Positions 23,052 through 33,053 of a stretch of 36,142 nucleotides of DNA are shown one piece after another. A model generated the notes under the pieces. The model made no database searches. It saw nothing but the letters and a program-made list of their open reading frames with translations, and was not told where the DNA came from. The stretch covers positions 1 to 36,142 of the forward strand of contig CALSCO010002149.1 in NCBI GenBank assembly GCA_943704415.1, given 5' to 3'. Within the stretch, counting starts at the first letter, position 1; each line of letters begins with the position of its first letter. Made by a program: the position numbers and the translations under genes. Source of the DNA: Parvularia atlantis (taxonomy: Eukaryota > Opisthokonta > Rotosphaerida).

Positions 23052-25141
23052 ATGCCCAAGTACGTCGTGCTGTCCCCGCGCGGGGTGCAGCGCGACATTG
23101 TGCGGCGCATGGCGCTGCCGGCCAAGTACGTCGACACGCCAGCGTGCCAGCGTGCCCCGGCCCAAGTCTGACCCGCCGGCACCGCGCCGCGCAGGATCAG
23201 CCGCCGCCAGCCCAACAAGACCGAGCCCGCGGCCGACAACGGCGTGTTTGACAACCGCGTGCTGTCGCGGCAGCACGCCGAGATATTCGAGGCCGAGGGC
23301 AAGGTGCCGCCGCGCCGCTGTCGGCCGCGCCCCGGCCCGCACGCCGACGCGCGCGGCAGGTCTGGCTGAAAGACCTCAACTCGAGCAACGGGACGTACCT
23401 CAACAACGCCGGCCCGCTGACGGATCCGGTCGAGCTCAACGACGGCGACATCGTCGACTTTGGCGTGGACGTGCACGACGACAGCAGCACGCAGGGTGCG
23501 CGCCGCGCGTCTTTGTGTGGGCGCTGACAGCGCGGCAGTCATCCACCATAAGCTGACGGTCCAGGTCAGCTTCCCGGTCGTGTACCGCAACGGCGAGGTC
23601 GCCGAGACCCTGCCGGAGGTGCGCGGCCGTGCGGTCGCGCCGCACGGTGCATGACGCGCGATGCAGATTGAGGAAAACTCGTTCGCGCCTGCGCACCTCG
23701 ACAGCGGCGCGCCCAGCCTCGAGAAAGTCGTGGCGCTGCTGCAAGTGCGCCCGCAGTGCTGGCTATGCGCGGCCGGCTGACACTGCACCGCGCACCCCGA
23801 AGGGCGAGCTGCTCAAGCAGCAAGCGCAGCGGTCGCAGCTCACGTACCTCGCAAACGCGCTCACAAAAAAGGCGCCCGCCAGCAACGACGACGCCGAGCC
23901 GCAGGACATTGGTGCGCAACATGACGCTACTATGTTGTGCATGGGTGCCAAGTGTGGCGTGCGGCCGCAGCCGACCAGGCGTGCGGGCCAGAGGCCGAGC
24001 TGCAAGAGGCGCGCGAGAAGCGGCGGCAGCTTGAGGACGTCCAGCGCGAACTGCAAGCGGTGCAAGCCGAACGTGACCTGCTGCTGGCGGCCGACACTGA
24101 GCTCAAGGTGGCGCGCAGGCTGATCTGACGCGCCCGCGCCGTGTCTGACGTGGCGGTAGCAGAACAAGCGCCAGGAGGCCGCGGCGGCGCGCGCAGACGC
24201 GGCGCACGAGACCCTGCAGCAGCAGCAGGTGCGTGGCTGTGCCGCCGCGCGCTGTCCACGCGCCTCACGTGCGCATCGAGTGCGCACAGAGCAAGCTGGA
24301 CGAGGCCTTACGCGCGCTGCGCGACCAGCTGGCCGCGACCGAGGCGGCGACGGCGGAGCGAGTGCGTTCGCGCAGGATCCGCCGCCGCGAGCGTGTGGTC
24401 TGACGCGCTCGCGTCGACAGCTGCGGGTGCAGCAGGACGAATACGAAGAGCTTCTACGACAGGCCGGTGGGACGAAGGCGCACGAGGTGCGCGTGGGCGA
24501 GCCGGAAGCGCGCCTGCTGACTTGCGTGCGTGCGCCGGCGCAGACGCTCGTGGCCGACTTGCAGGTGCACGAAGCACCGCGCTGCGGCCCTGGCACACCG
24601 GCCTGACCACGCCGTGTGCGCGCAGGCAAGGATCGAGGCGTACGAGAGCAAGCAGCACGAGTGGCAGCGCTCGGCGTCTGCGCAGGTGACGCTCGGCGCC
24701 CGGTGAGTCCTGCTTGGCGCTGACGGGCCACTTTGCAGCAGGAGCACGAGGGCACGATCAGGCAGCTGCTCGAGCAGCTCGCGCAGTCGCACGTCGAGCT
24801 GCGGGCAGCGCGCAAGCAGCTGGGCGACGGTGCGGCGTTTGCGTTCGCGCGCGCTCGGCGACAATGTCTGAGAGTTTACGCCTGCGCAGCCGTGACGGAG
24901 GCCGCGCAGATGCAGAGCAGGCTACAGGCTGTGCGGGACGAGGCGAGCCGGGCTGAGGCGGCGGCTGCAACGGCGTCTGAGGAGCTGGTACGGCGTTGCG
25001 TGCCCATCGCGCTCCTCTTAAAATCGCGCGCAGGGCAAGCTGCGGCGGCAGCTGGCCGAGCAGTCGGCGTGGGCGCTCTGGTCGCCGCGGAGCATCGCGC
25101 TTGTAATCTTCCTTGTTGTTGTGGGCAAGCTGCTCCTGTGA
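23052..25141 (+). CDS. SLMAP/Far9-Far10/Vps64-like FHA-domain, tail-anchored STRIPAK protein
   Basis: An N-terminal FHA domain includes KYVVLSPRG, then NGVFDNRVLSRQHAEIFEAEG with the conserved SRQH phosphothreonine-binding loop, VWLKDLNSSNGTYLN, and DGDIVDFGVDV followed by VIHHKLTVQVSF. Long coiled-coil stretches follow (GELLKQQAQRSQLTYLANAL, RRQLEDVQRELQAVQAERDL, QLLEQLAQSHVELRAARKQL). The last 25 residues are a hydrophobic tail anchor (SIALVIFLVVVGKLLL) ending at TGA 25139-25141. This FHA/coiled-coil/tail-anchor order is that of SLMAP and fungal Far9/Far10/Vps64, membrane-bound subunits of the STRIPAK phosphatase-kinase complex. The strand before SRQH reads AISRRQPN, with Ser where most FHA domains have the Gly of GR; that junction (intron ending about 23198) is inferred. 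The start Met could be upstream. Confidence 0.85.
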
Positions 25142-25210
25142 GCGCTTGGCAAATGTGCATGCGCGCACAAAAACGGAACCCCGTGCCACGCCACGCCACG
25201 CCACGCCGCC

Positions 25211-26794
25211 TCAGTACAGCGGCCGCCCCGGCACGTGCTGCTGCAGGTCGATCATGCGCAGGCCGCGTGCCTTGGCGTACCACTCAATGTCGCGCAGCTT
25301 GTCGAGCGCTGGCATGACATGTGAGCCAGTCACCACCGTGCGCGCCAGGCCCGCCGTCCGCACCGGCCAGCGCCGCGCGCATCACGTTGGCGATCTGCCG
25401 CGAGCCGTGGATCTTGCCGCCAACGTCCTCGTAGCCGGCGAGGTATAGCAGCTCACGCAGCTCCTTGCTGCAGCGCAGGCCCGCGCCCTTGTGCAGCGGC
25501 CACATCTCGACCTTGCTGCCGCCGACCTTGTGCGAGACGCGGTGCAGGAGCGTGCGTCCCTGGAAGCGGTTCAGCGGCAGCAGATTCTTCATGCCGCGGC
25601 GGGCAGCGAGCCGCGTGGCCTGCGCGGTGGCCAACGCGCGCAAGTCAGCTGATGCACGGCGCGGCAGAGCGGCACGGGCGCGCACGTCGAACGGGTCGTC
25701 GGCCTTGCCGGATGCGAACGCCACCGCGCCGTTCATGTTGCCCACGAGCACGTACACGCGCGTCGAGTCGATGCGCCCGCCCTTGGTGGTCGTGCGCACG
25801 GTGCGCGACTGCGGTTGTCCGCTAAGAGCCGCGGACCGCAGCAAAGACCGAGCAAGGCGCACCTCGAGGATGCGGTACGACAGGCCCGACGACGGCGGCA
25901 GGATCGGCTCAACGTCCTCGCCGCCGCCGTCGCCCATCTCGTCCTTGGCCTTGCCGCCCTCCTCACCGTCACTGCCCGAGCGCCCGCCAGACTCCTCGTA
26001 CTCGTGATCGTCGGACTGTTCCTCTTCGTCATCGTAGCCCTCCGGCGGCACATCCTCGTCCTCGCGCAGGCCCTCCTCCTCGTCCTCCGTCTCCGGCGGC
26101 AGCAGGTCGTCACTCTCCTCGCCCTGCGACGACTCTTGCGACGACTCCTGCGACGACTCTTGCCACATGTCGTCGGCGTTGTCGCTGCCCAGCCGCCGCG
26201 CGGCGCGCTTGAACGCCTTGCGCAGCGCCGCCCTGGCACGAGGCGTGAGTGCGCGCACAGGTGCCCAGCACCACGAGCACACGCACTCCTCGTCGTCGGC
26301 GTCGCGCAGCCCGGGCTGCTCGTGCTTCGGCACGCCCGGCCTGCGCATCGGCTCCTGCCGTGGGCGTCAGCACCGGCGGGCCGCGTCACGCACGCAGCCG
26401 ATCGGCGCACCTCGTCCTCGCTTGAGACGCTGGACGAGATGTAGCCGGCCTCGCTCAGGCTCGCCAGCGCGCGCTCGCCGTAGCCCGAGCGCAGCGCATG
26501 GAACAGCGCGGCCATCTCGGCGCGGGCGCCGTCGCTGAGCTGCGCCGAGGCCAGGATCGCGTCGTCTCCGCCGTCCCCGCCGTCCGCCTTACGCTGCGCC
26601 GCCGGTGTGCCGCGCTTGCCGTCGGCGTCCTCGCCGCGCGCGCCCCGTCGTGTGCTCAGCCCTGCGAGGAAAGGCCGACGCGTGAGCGCAAACCCCCCTT
26701 CCCCTTCCCCCACTCCGGCCCACGCACAGGCAGCGGGCACGAGCCGTCGCGCCGCCGTCGCCGAGCGCAGCACGCGACCGACGAGCGTGGCCAT
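25211..26794 (-). CDS. Mitochondrial small-subunit ribosomal protein uS5m with acidic insert
   Basis: Met at 26794 opens MATLVGRVLRSATAARRLV, a mitochondrial presequence. The C-terminal half is a uS5 fold: RTTKGGRIDSTRVYVLVGNMNGAVAFASGKADDP (S5 N-terminal RNA-binding part), then KNLLPLNRFQGRTLLHRV, GGSKVEMWPLHKGAGLRCS and ELLYLAGYEDVGGKIHGS (S5 C-terminal part), ending RMIDLQQHVPGRPLY before TGA at 25211-25213. uS5 lines the mRNA entry and decoding region. Between the targeting region and the S5 core lies a stretch of about 100 residues very rich in Asp, Glu and Ser, including ESSQESSQESSQGEE from a 12-base repeat near 26125-26160. Such acidity is unusual for a ribosomal protein. The start faces the acyl-CoA synthetase start across 58 bases. 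Confidence 0.88.
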
Positions 26795-26852
26795 GCTCAG
26801 TGCTGCCCTGCAGTTGTCCTGCAGTCTACAGCTGTTTGTACACATAGGGCGA

Positions 26853-29800
26853 TGGCGATGCTCGGCTTCGACGCGCTCTCGCTCGTGCTGCTCGCACTGG
26901 GCGTGGCGCTGACGGCGCTGCTGTACGTGCTCAACATGGTGCGTGGCGGGTGCACGTGCGCGCGCGCGGTGTGTGACCGTGCTCTTGGCTCATGCCGGCG
27001 CGCAGGGCCCCGACGTGCCGCCGCACAAGGTCGCGTCGCAGTGCGTCACGTCGCCCTCGCGGCTGCAGGTGCGCGGCCCATGCGACCGCGGCAGCGCACG
27101 GCCAACGGCGCCGCTGCCGACCAGGGCGAGACGGCCGTGTACCGCTCGCGCGCCGCTACCGACGGCCTCGTCAAGTACGTCTACCCGGACTCGAAGACGC
27201 AGTACGAGGCGTTCCAGCGCGGCCTGCGCAACCACTCGGACCGCCCGTGCCTCGGTGCGGCGGCGGGCGCGGCCGTGCAGCAATGCTGACCGCGCGGTCG
27301 CGCAGGCCGCCGCGAGAACGACGGCGACTTTGTGTGGCAGGCGCGCCGCTGAAGGGCCACGTCAGCGTGTGTGGCTCGAGCTGACACGCGATGCGCGCAG
27401 ACGTACAGCGAGGTCGCGCGCGTCATCGACCAGTTTGGCGCGGGTCTGCAGGCGCTCGGTGTCGCGCCGGGGCAGCAGACATACATCGGCATCTTCTCGA
27501 TCAACCGGCCCGAGTGGACCATCACCGAGCAGGCACGCGATCGCGTGCCGCGACCATCTCCTTTCGCGCCACTGACGCGAGGCCCGTGCAGGTGTGCAAC
27601 GCGTATTCGATGGTCAGTGTCGCGCTGTACGACACGCTCGGGCACGACGCCGTCAAGCATATCATCAACCAGACCGAGACACCCGTGCGCGCAGCGCCAG
27701 CGCCGGCTGCTCCCTGCGACGAATCACGCGCGCGCGCACGTCGCCAGGTCGTCGTGGCCTCGCTCGACAAGATCGACCTGCTCGTGTCGATCGCGCGCGG
27801 CTGTACGAAGCTCAAGTTTGTGGTGTCGATGGACAAGTGCGCGCGCCAGCACCGCCGCCCGGTCGTGACTGACCGCGCGTACCAGCAACGTTCCGGCGGA
27901 CAAGACGCGCAAGGCGCACGGGGAGGGTGTGACGCTGCTCGCGTTCCAGGTGTGTGCGCGCGCGCTGGCGGCCGGCTTCTGCTGCTGCACTGACGGTGAT
28001 GTGCGCGTGCAGGACGTCTGCGCCAAGGGCGCCGCCGCCGGCAGCAAGCCGCATGTGCCGCCGTCGCCCGACGACGTCGGTGCGCTGCCACTCTGCCCGT
28101 TGCAAGCGCTTGTGACCGACATGCGCGCACGCGACAGCTACCATCTGCTACACGTCCGGCACGACCGGAATGCCCAAGGGCGCGGTGCTTACGCACGGCA
28201 ACCTGATCGCCAACAACGCGGCCGTGGTCAAGTCGTGGCCGGCCGAGATCATGCCGACACACGTACGCACCTGCTACACGCGCGCCGCAGACGGCCGTGC
28301 GCTCAACCGTGTGTGCGGAGCAGGAGGACGTCTACCTGTCGTACCTGCCGCTGGCGCACATGCTGGAGCGCCTGATCCACACCTTTGTCTTTGCCAACGG
28401 TGCGCGTGTCGGCTTCTTCCGCGGCGATGTCAAGAAGCTGCTGGACGACGTGGCGCTGCTGCGCCCGACGTACTTTGTGTCGGTGCCGCGCCTGTGGAAT
28501 CGCATCTACGACCGCGTGCAGGTGTGCGCGTGTGCTGCGCCGTGGCGACTGGCCACTTGCTGACGAGCCCGCAGGCCGGCGTCGCGTCGTCGGGTCTGTT
28601 CAAGAAGACCATGTTCCAGCTGGCCTACGCCGCAAAGCTGCGCATGCTGCGCCAGGGCATCGTGCGCAACAACACGATCTGGGACAAGCTCGTTTTTGAC
28701 AAGATCCGCGCGCGGCTAGGCGGGCGCTGCAAGGGTGCGAGCTTGCACACACGCGCATGCACGACAAGCTGAGCGTGTGGCTCGTTGCACAGCGCTCGTC
28801 ACGGGCGCCGCGCCGATCGCGCCGGAGGTGCTCGACATGCTTCGCATCTGCTTTGGCTGCCAGGTGTACGAGGGCTACGGCCAGACGGAGGCGTGCGCAG
28901 CGGTGAGCGTGACGATCACGGGTGACTACTCGACCGGGCACGTGGGCAGCCCGCTGCCGTGGTGCGTGCGCGCGCGCTGCTGCTGATCGTGATCTGTCGC
29001 GGTGATAACCGGTTGCGTGTGCCGCCAGTGTCGAGATCAAGCTGGTCGACGTGCCCGAGATGAGCTACCGCGCCGACGACAAGCCCAACCCACGCGGCGA
29101 GATCTGCGTACGCGGCACGTCCGTCTTCAAGGGCTACTTCAAGGACGACGAGAAGACCAGGCGTGCGCATGAGGGCCGGCTTGTCGTTCGCGCCGGCTGA
29201 CGGGCGCACGGTGAGCAGCGAGGCACTTGACGCGCAGGGGTGGCTGCACACGGGCGACGTGGGCGAGTTGCTGCCGTCGGGCACGCTCAAGGTGCGCGGG
29301 CGGGCGGGCGGCGCTGTACAAGGGCTGAGGCAGGCGCAGGTGATCGACCGCAAGAAGAACATCTTCAAGCTGGCGCAGGGCGAGTACATCGCGGCCGAGA
29401 AGATCGAGAACGTGGTCATCAAGAGCTCGTTCGTGGAGCAGGCGTGGGTGTACGGCGACAGCTTGCGGGTGCGCCGCACTGGTTCGCTCGGGGCCCGAGT
29501 TGACGCCGCTCGTGCAGTCGACCCTCGTCGCCGTCGTCGTGCTTGACCCCGAGAACGTGCAGCCGTGGGCTAAGGACAAGGGGTTCCCGACGGACCTTGC
29601 GAGCCTGGCGAGCAATGGCGACGCCAAGAAGCAGATCGTGCAGGACATTGTGGCGGTGTGCCGCGCGGCCGGGCTGCACTCGTTCGAGATCCCGCGCGAG
29701 TTCATCATCGAGGTGCGTGCGGCGCTTCGCGCGACGCTCGCGCGCTCACCCGGGCACGCAGACCGAGGCGTTCTCGGTCGAGAACGGCATCCTCACGCCG

Positions 29801-29958
29801 TCGTTCAAGATCAAGCGCGGCGAGGCCAAGAAGATGTACGAGCGGCAGATCAAGGTTCGCCCGTTTTCGGGCGCGCGCGCGTCGTGGCTCACGCGCTGCG
29901 CACGGCACAGGAGGCGTACGAGCGCATCGAGAAGGCCGGCAGCCGCGCGTCCGACTGA
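26853..29958 (+). CDS. Long-chain acyl-CoA synthetase (AMP-forming)
   Basis: About 16 exons. The N terminus ([20 protein letters not shown]...) is one hydrophobic helix, a membrane anchor. The family marks in order are [58 protein letters not shown], the AMP-binding P-loop [74 protein letters not shown], and [24 protein letters not shown] (the fatty-acyl-CoA synthetase motif). It activates long fatty acids to CoA esters for oxidation or lipid building, which suits a fungus living on host lipids. Three introns (27341-27400, 27533-27591, 29161-29218) have GC donors; reading through the first hits a stop. The protein ends RASD, without a peroxisomal SKL. Confidence 0.94.
27341..27400 (+). other. 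GC-AG intron in acyl-CoA synthetase (first)
   Basis: The exon ends TGGCAG, the intron starts GCGCGC and ends GCGCGCAG, 60 nt with CTGAC as branch site. It joins NDGDFVWQ to TYSEVARV. The in-frame TGA four codons into the intron excludes read-through to any GT donor further on, so this case is the strongest of the set. Confidence 0.8.
27533..27591 (+). other. GC-AG intron in acyl-CoA synthetase (second)
   Basis: The exon ends GAGCAG, the intron begins GCACGC and ends CCGTGCAG, 59 nt with CTGAC as branch site. It joins EWTITEQ to [14 protein letters not shown], the expected family order, in phase 0. Confidence 0.78.
29161..29218 (+). other. GC-AG intron in acyl-CoA synthetase (third)
   Basis: The exon ends ACCAG, the intron begins GCGTGC and ends GTGAGCAG, 58 nt with CTGAC as branch site. 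Joining AG to C gives Ser and continues [13 protein letters not shown]. The nearby GT (two bases later) gives the wrong phase. Confidence 0.75.
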
Positions 29959-30025
29959 GCGCTGGCCTGAGTGGATGACTTTTCTTTGGTTGCACGCGCC
30001 ATTCATCACGAGTGCGCGCGCGGTA

Positions 30026-31577
30026 TCACTCGGGCTGCATGTCGAGCGTGAGCGTGGCCTCGTCCCAGGGCCCGTGGATCTCGCTGGGCGCGCGTGTGCA
30101 CATGCGTCAGCCACAAGCGCGCCTGGCGCAGCGGCTGCACGCACTTTTTGTAGCGCTGCATCCACAGCAGCCAGTACGGGCAGACGAACGTGATGAACAG
30201 CACGCTCGCCCCGAATAGCACGGTGATGGTCGTTGACAGCGTCGCCAGCAACGCCGTCGTGAGCAGCACCATCGCCAGGGTGATGCGCGTGGAGTACTCG
30301 GGCGCCAGGAGCTGCCGGCGCATCAGCACGCGCGCAAGCAGACCGGCGAGGTGGGTCGCGCACGTGCAGGTAGCGCCGGAACATCGGGAAGAGCGCGAAC
30401 CATTCGATCGCAAGGGCCATCAGGCCAAAGACGTGCCAGGTGGACGGCAGGCGCGACGCGAGCATGACCGAGCCCGAGATGGCTGCGTTGAGCGAGAGCG
30501 CGCCCGGGAGCCTACGCGCGGTGCTGAGCGTGCCGCGCGCGGGCTGCGAGCGCCGGCGCACTTGGCCACGTTGGTCGCGGTCACAGTCGAGTAGTCGTGC
30601 AGCAGCAGGTTGGAGAAGAACAGGATCGACGTCAGTGCCCACACAGTGTCACTCGAGGTGTGCTCCGTGAGCGTGCGCAGCACGGGCGAGAGCGCGAGCA
30701 GGCTGACGAAGAACAGCACGGCGCCCTGCGCGGCCTGGACGACTGCACGGTGAGCGCTCAGCACCCGTTCCGTGCGCGCGCGCGCGCGCGCATAGTGAGG
30801 CACGCGCACCCGGGTAGGCCAGGCTCGGGTCGACCGCGCGTATCCTCCAATCCCAGTACACGAAGCCGAGCAGCGTCGTCGCGACGGCGAAGGCGACGAG
30901 CGCCGTGGCCGAAAGCACGCCTGCGGACGCGAGGGTCGTGCGCACGCTCAGCCCTTCCCCCGGGCCACACGCGCCATCCGCACGGGGCGCGGCGTGCCCG
31001 TGTGCGCGTAGATGAAGATGGCAGCAAAAAGGACGATGCTGCTGCCTTGCTGTGTGATGCTGCCCGACAGCCGCACGAGCTCCCAGTAGTCGTACACACG
31101 CACGTTGACTGCGGACACCGGCACAGTGTGGCCCATCCGTCAGTCCGCCGGCCACGCGTGCGCGGCACTGGCGGGCCCGCACCGTTGCGCTGCAGCTCCT
31201 CCAGGAACGAGCCGTCGACGTGGTTGTCCGGGAAGGGCTGCGCCACGTATAGCAGCTTGCGCCAGCGCGGCGGCCCCGGCAGCGGCGTCGGCGACAGCGT
31301 CGATGCGGACGGCAGCGCACTCGCCGGGCTGCTCGTGCCGTCGGCGTGGCGGGCAAACTGCGTCGGCGCCGTTTGTGCGGTTGGTCGCGGCACATCGCGT
31401 CGCCATCGCGCACGGCACCTGTGCAGGATCGCGCGACGCCGCGCACCACGCGCACGCGCGCTCGCCGTCGAGGAACGGCCGCCCGTCGCGCGGGCAAAAC
31501 GCAAACTGCGTCGCCACGGCCGTTTCGCGCTGCGCGGCCTGTGCCAACGACGGCGCGAGGCGCACACGCAACGCCAT
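30026..31577 (-). CDS. GPI2: Gpi2/PIG-C, subunit of the GPI-GlcNAc transferase
   Basis: A multi-pass ER membrane protein. The diagnostic N-terminal block WRKLLYVAQPFPDNHVDGSF and the C-terminal RYKNEIHGPWDEATLTL are the PIG-C/Gpi2 signature, and about six to eight hydrophobic helices lie between (ALVAFAVATTLLGFVYWDW, AVLFFVSLLALSPVLRTL, VWALTSILFFSNLLLHDY, ITLAMVLLTTALLATLSTTI, VLFGASVLFITFVCPYWLL). Gpi2 is needed for the first step of GPI-anchor synthesis, transfer of GlcNAc to phosphatidylinositol. The N terminus has an extra stretch of about 80 residues before the conserved block. It starts at Met 31577 and includes FAFCPRDGRPFLDG and CAWC; an intron ending near 31356 connects it. If that first exon is not used, the start is unknown. 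The stop is TGA at 30026-30028. Confidence 0.9.
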
Positions 31578-31620
31578 TCGCAAAAAAGTACGGATCCCGG
31601 TGGTCTGCACACACGACTGT

Positions 31621-32636
31621 TCAGCACGCGCATGAGCCTTCGGACGGTGCGGGCTCCTCTGCTGGCGCCGCTGCGAGCTTGACGGCGGTCGGCTTGGGCT
31701 GCGCGGCGCCCTTCTGCCAGAGCGAGGGTGTGTCGAGGATCTGTCATTGCAGCCAGCGCCGTCAGCACACACGCGCACGGGCCCGTGCGGCGCAGGCACG
31801 CGGCGGCACGCGCCTTTTGTACGAGCTCCTCAAACGCCTGCTCGACACCGAGGCGCGTCTTGGCGCTGGCCTCGATGAACAGCGTTGAGTGCTTGCGCGC
31901 GAGCTGCTCGCCCTCTTTGCGATCGACCGCACGCTTGCTCTCCTACGGCGGCGCGTGGCGCCGTGGGCTCAGCCCCGCTCGCGCACACGCGCCGGCGGTG
32001 ACGCGCACCTCGTCGACCTTGTTGCCGATGACCATCTTGACCAAGTCCTTGGACGTCGCGTACGTGTCCAGCTCGTTGAACCACAGCTCGAGGTTGTTGA
32101 AGCTCTCGCGGCTGGTTACGTCGTACACTGGTGCGGCCGTGCGCACGCGGCGGCGGCGGCGGCCGTCAGCGCCCGTCGCGGCCGTTCAGCGCCGCGCACC
32201 GAAGATGACGCCGTGCGCCCCGCGGTAGTAGGACGACGTGAGCGTGCGGAAGCGCTCCTGCCCGGCCGTGTCCTGCGCGCGGTGCGCGAGCCGTCAGCGG
32301 GGCAGGCGGCCGCACGAGGCAGCGGCGACCGGCGCGCGCGCGCGCACCCAGATCGTCAGCTTGACGTTCTTGCGCGCGACCGAGAGGATCTTGACCTTGA
32401 AGTCGACGCCGATCGTCGTCGCCTGCTCAGCCTCGAAGCGGTCGTCGGTGAAGCGCACGAGCAGGCTCGACTTGCCCGTGCCGCTGCAGGGTGCAGCGGC
32501 CGCGGCAACCGGACGACGTCAGCGTCACCGTGGCTGTCAGGGCCGGCCGGCGGGCGCGCGCCCCCCGGGCCCCGCGGCCCACGCGCCTGTCGCCGATCAG
32601 CAGCAGCTTGAACGTCGCGAGTATCTCGTCGTCCAT
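31621..32636 (-). CDS. Rab18-like small GTPase
   Basis: A 208-residue Rab. The G motifs are all present: GDSGTGKSS (P-loop, interrupted by an intron), ATTIGVDF (switch I), [19 protein letters not shown] (switch II), NKVD and EASAKT. It ends CAC, a geranylgeranylation site. [14 protein letters not shown] and [19 protein letters not shown] are closest to Rab18, which acts at ER-lipid droplet contacts and in ER-Golgi traffic. Six exons are implied by frame. Two introns, 32586..32485 (in the P-loop, 102 nt) and 31813..31741 (73 nt), need GC donors. With a GT in either place the P-loop or the CAC end is lost. Confidence 0.92.
31741..31813 (-). other. GC-AG intron near the Rab18 C terminus
   Basis: The exon ends CAAAAG, the intron begins GCGCGT and ends ATGACAG, 73 nt with CTGAC as branch site. 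It joins EELVQK to [10 protein letters not shown] in phase 0 and leads to the CAC prenylation end. The GT four bases in gives another frame and no prenylation motif. Confidence 0.75.
32485..32586 (-). other. GC-AG intron inside the Rab18 P-loop
   Basis: The exon ends GGCGACAG, the intron begins GCGCGT and ends CCCTGCAG, 102 nt. Joining AG to C gives Ser and restores [11 protein letters not shown]. No GT donor restores this motif. Confidence 0.78.
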
Positions 32637-32719
32637 GCGGCGCGCGGGGCGTGTGTGGCGCGCGTGGCGTGCGCGGCGAGGGCAATGCAAAGAAACACAA
32701 AGAGTGACACAAGGGCGTG

Positions 32720-33053
32720 TCACCAGACGAGCCGTAGCGCCGCGAGCGCGAGCAGCCCTGCGTTGCCACGCGGACGCGCCACGGGTCAGCACAACTGCGC
32801 AGATGCACACGGGGCGGTCTGTGCGCCGGCACGCACCGCTGCCGAGCACGGCCATGAACGCGCGGCTCCGCGGCGGGGCGGCGGGCGGGAGCTGTGCGCG
32901 CTCGTAGAACAAGTACAGGCCGAGCGCGCCCATGGCCGACGCGCCGGTGACGCGGCAGGCGAGGCAGTCGCGTGGCCTCAGCTGCTGCTGCGGCTGCTGC
33001 TGCTGCTGCTGGTCTGGCCGAGTTTGCGACGACTCCATCGCGCTGAATGTCAT
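32720..33053 (-). CDS. Small two-helix mitochondrial membrane protein, DMAC1/DUF4536-like
   Basis: An 84-residue protein in two exons. After a Gln-rich start (DQQQQQQPQQQ, from CAG codons) comes RDCLACRVTGASAMGALGLYL, the conserved CxxC-RxTGxxxxxGxGxY block of DUF4536 proteins, with a hydrophobic helix. The second exon completes a second helix, MAVLGSGLLALAALRLVW, before TGA at 32720-32722. Human DMAC1 (TMEM261) helps assemble the distal membrane arm of respiratory complex I; the fungal role is inferred. The start is Met at 33053 (MTFSAMESS) or the internal Met at 33038. The first choice overlaps the SMYD start codon on the other strand by two bases. This gene is easily missed because of its size. 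Confidence 0.75.

Noticed and set aside
27341-27400. A frameshifted or decayed acyl-CoA synthetase gene
   Set aside because: The apparent stop disappears if a GC-AG intron is removed, and all catalytic motifs upstream and downstream are intact.
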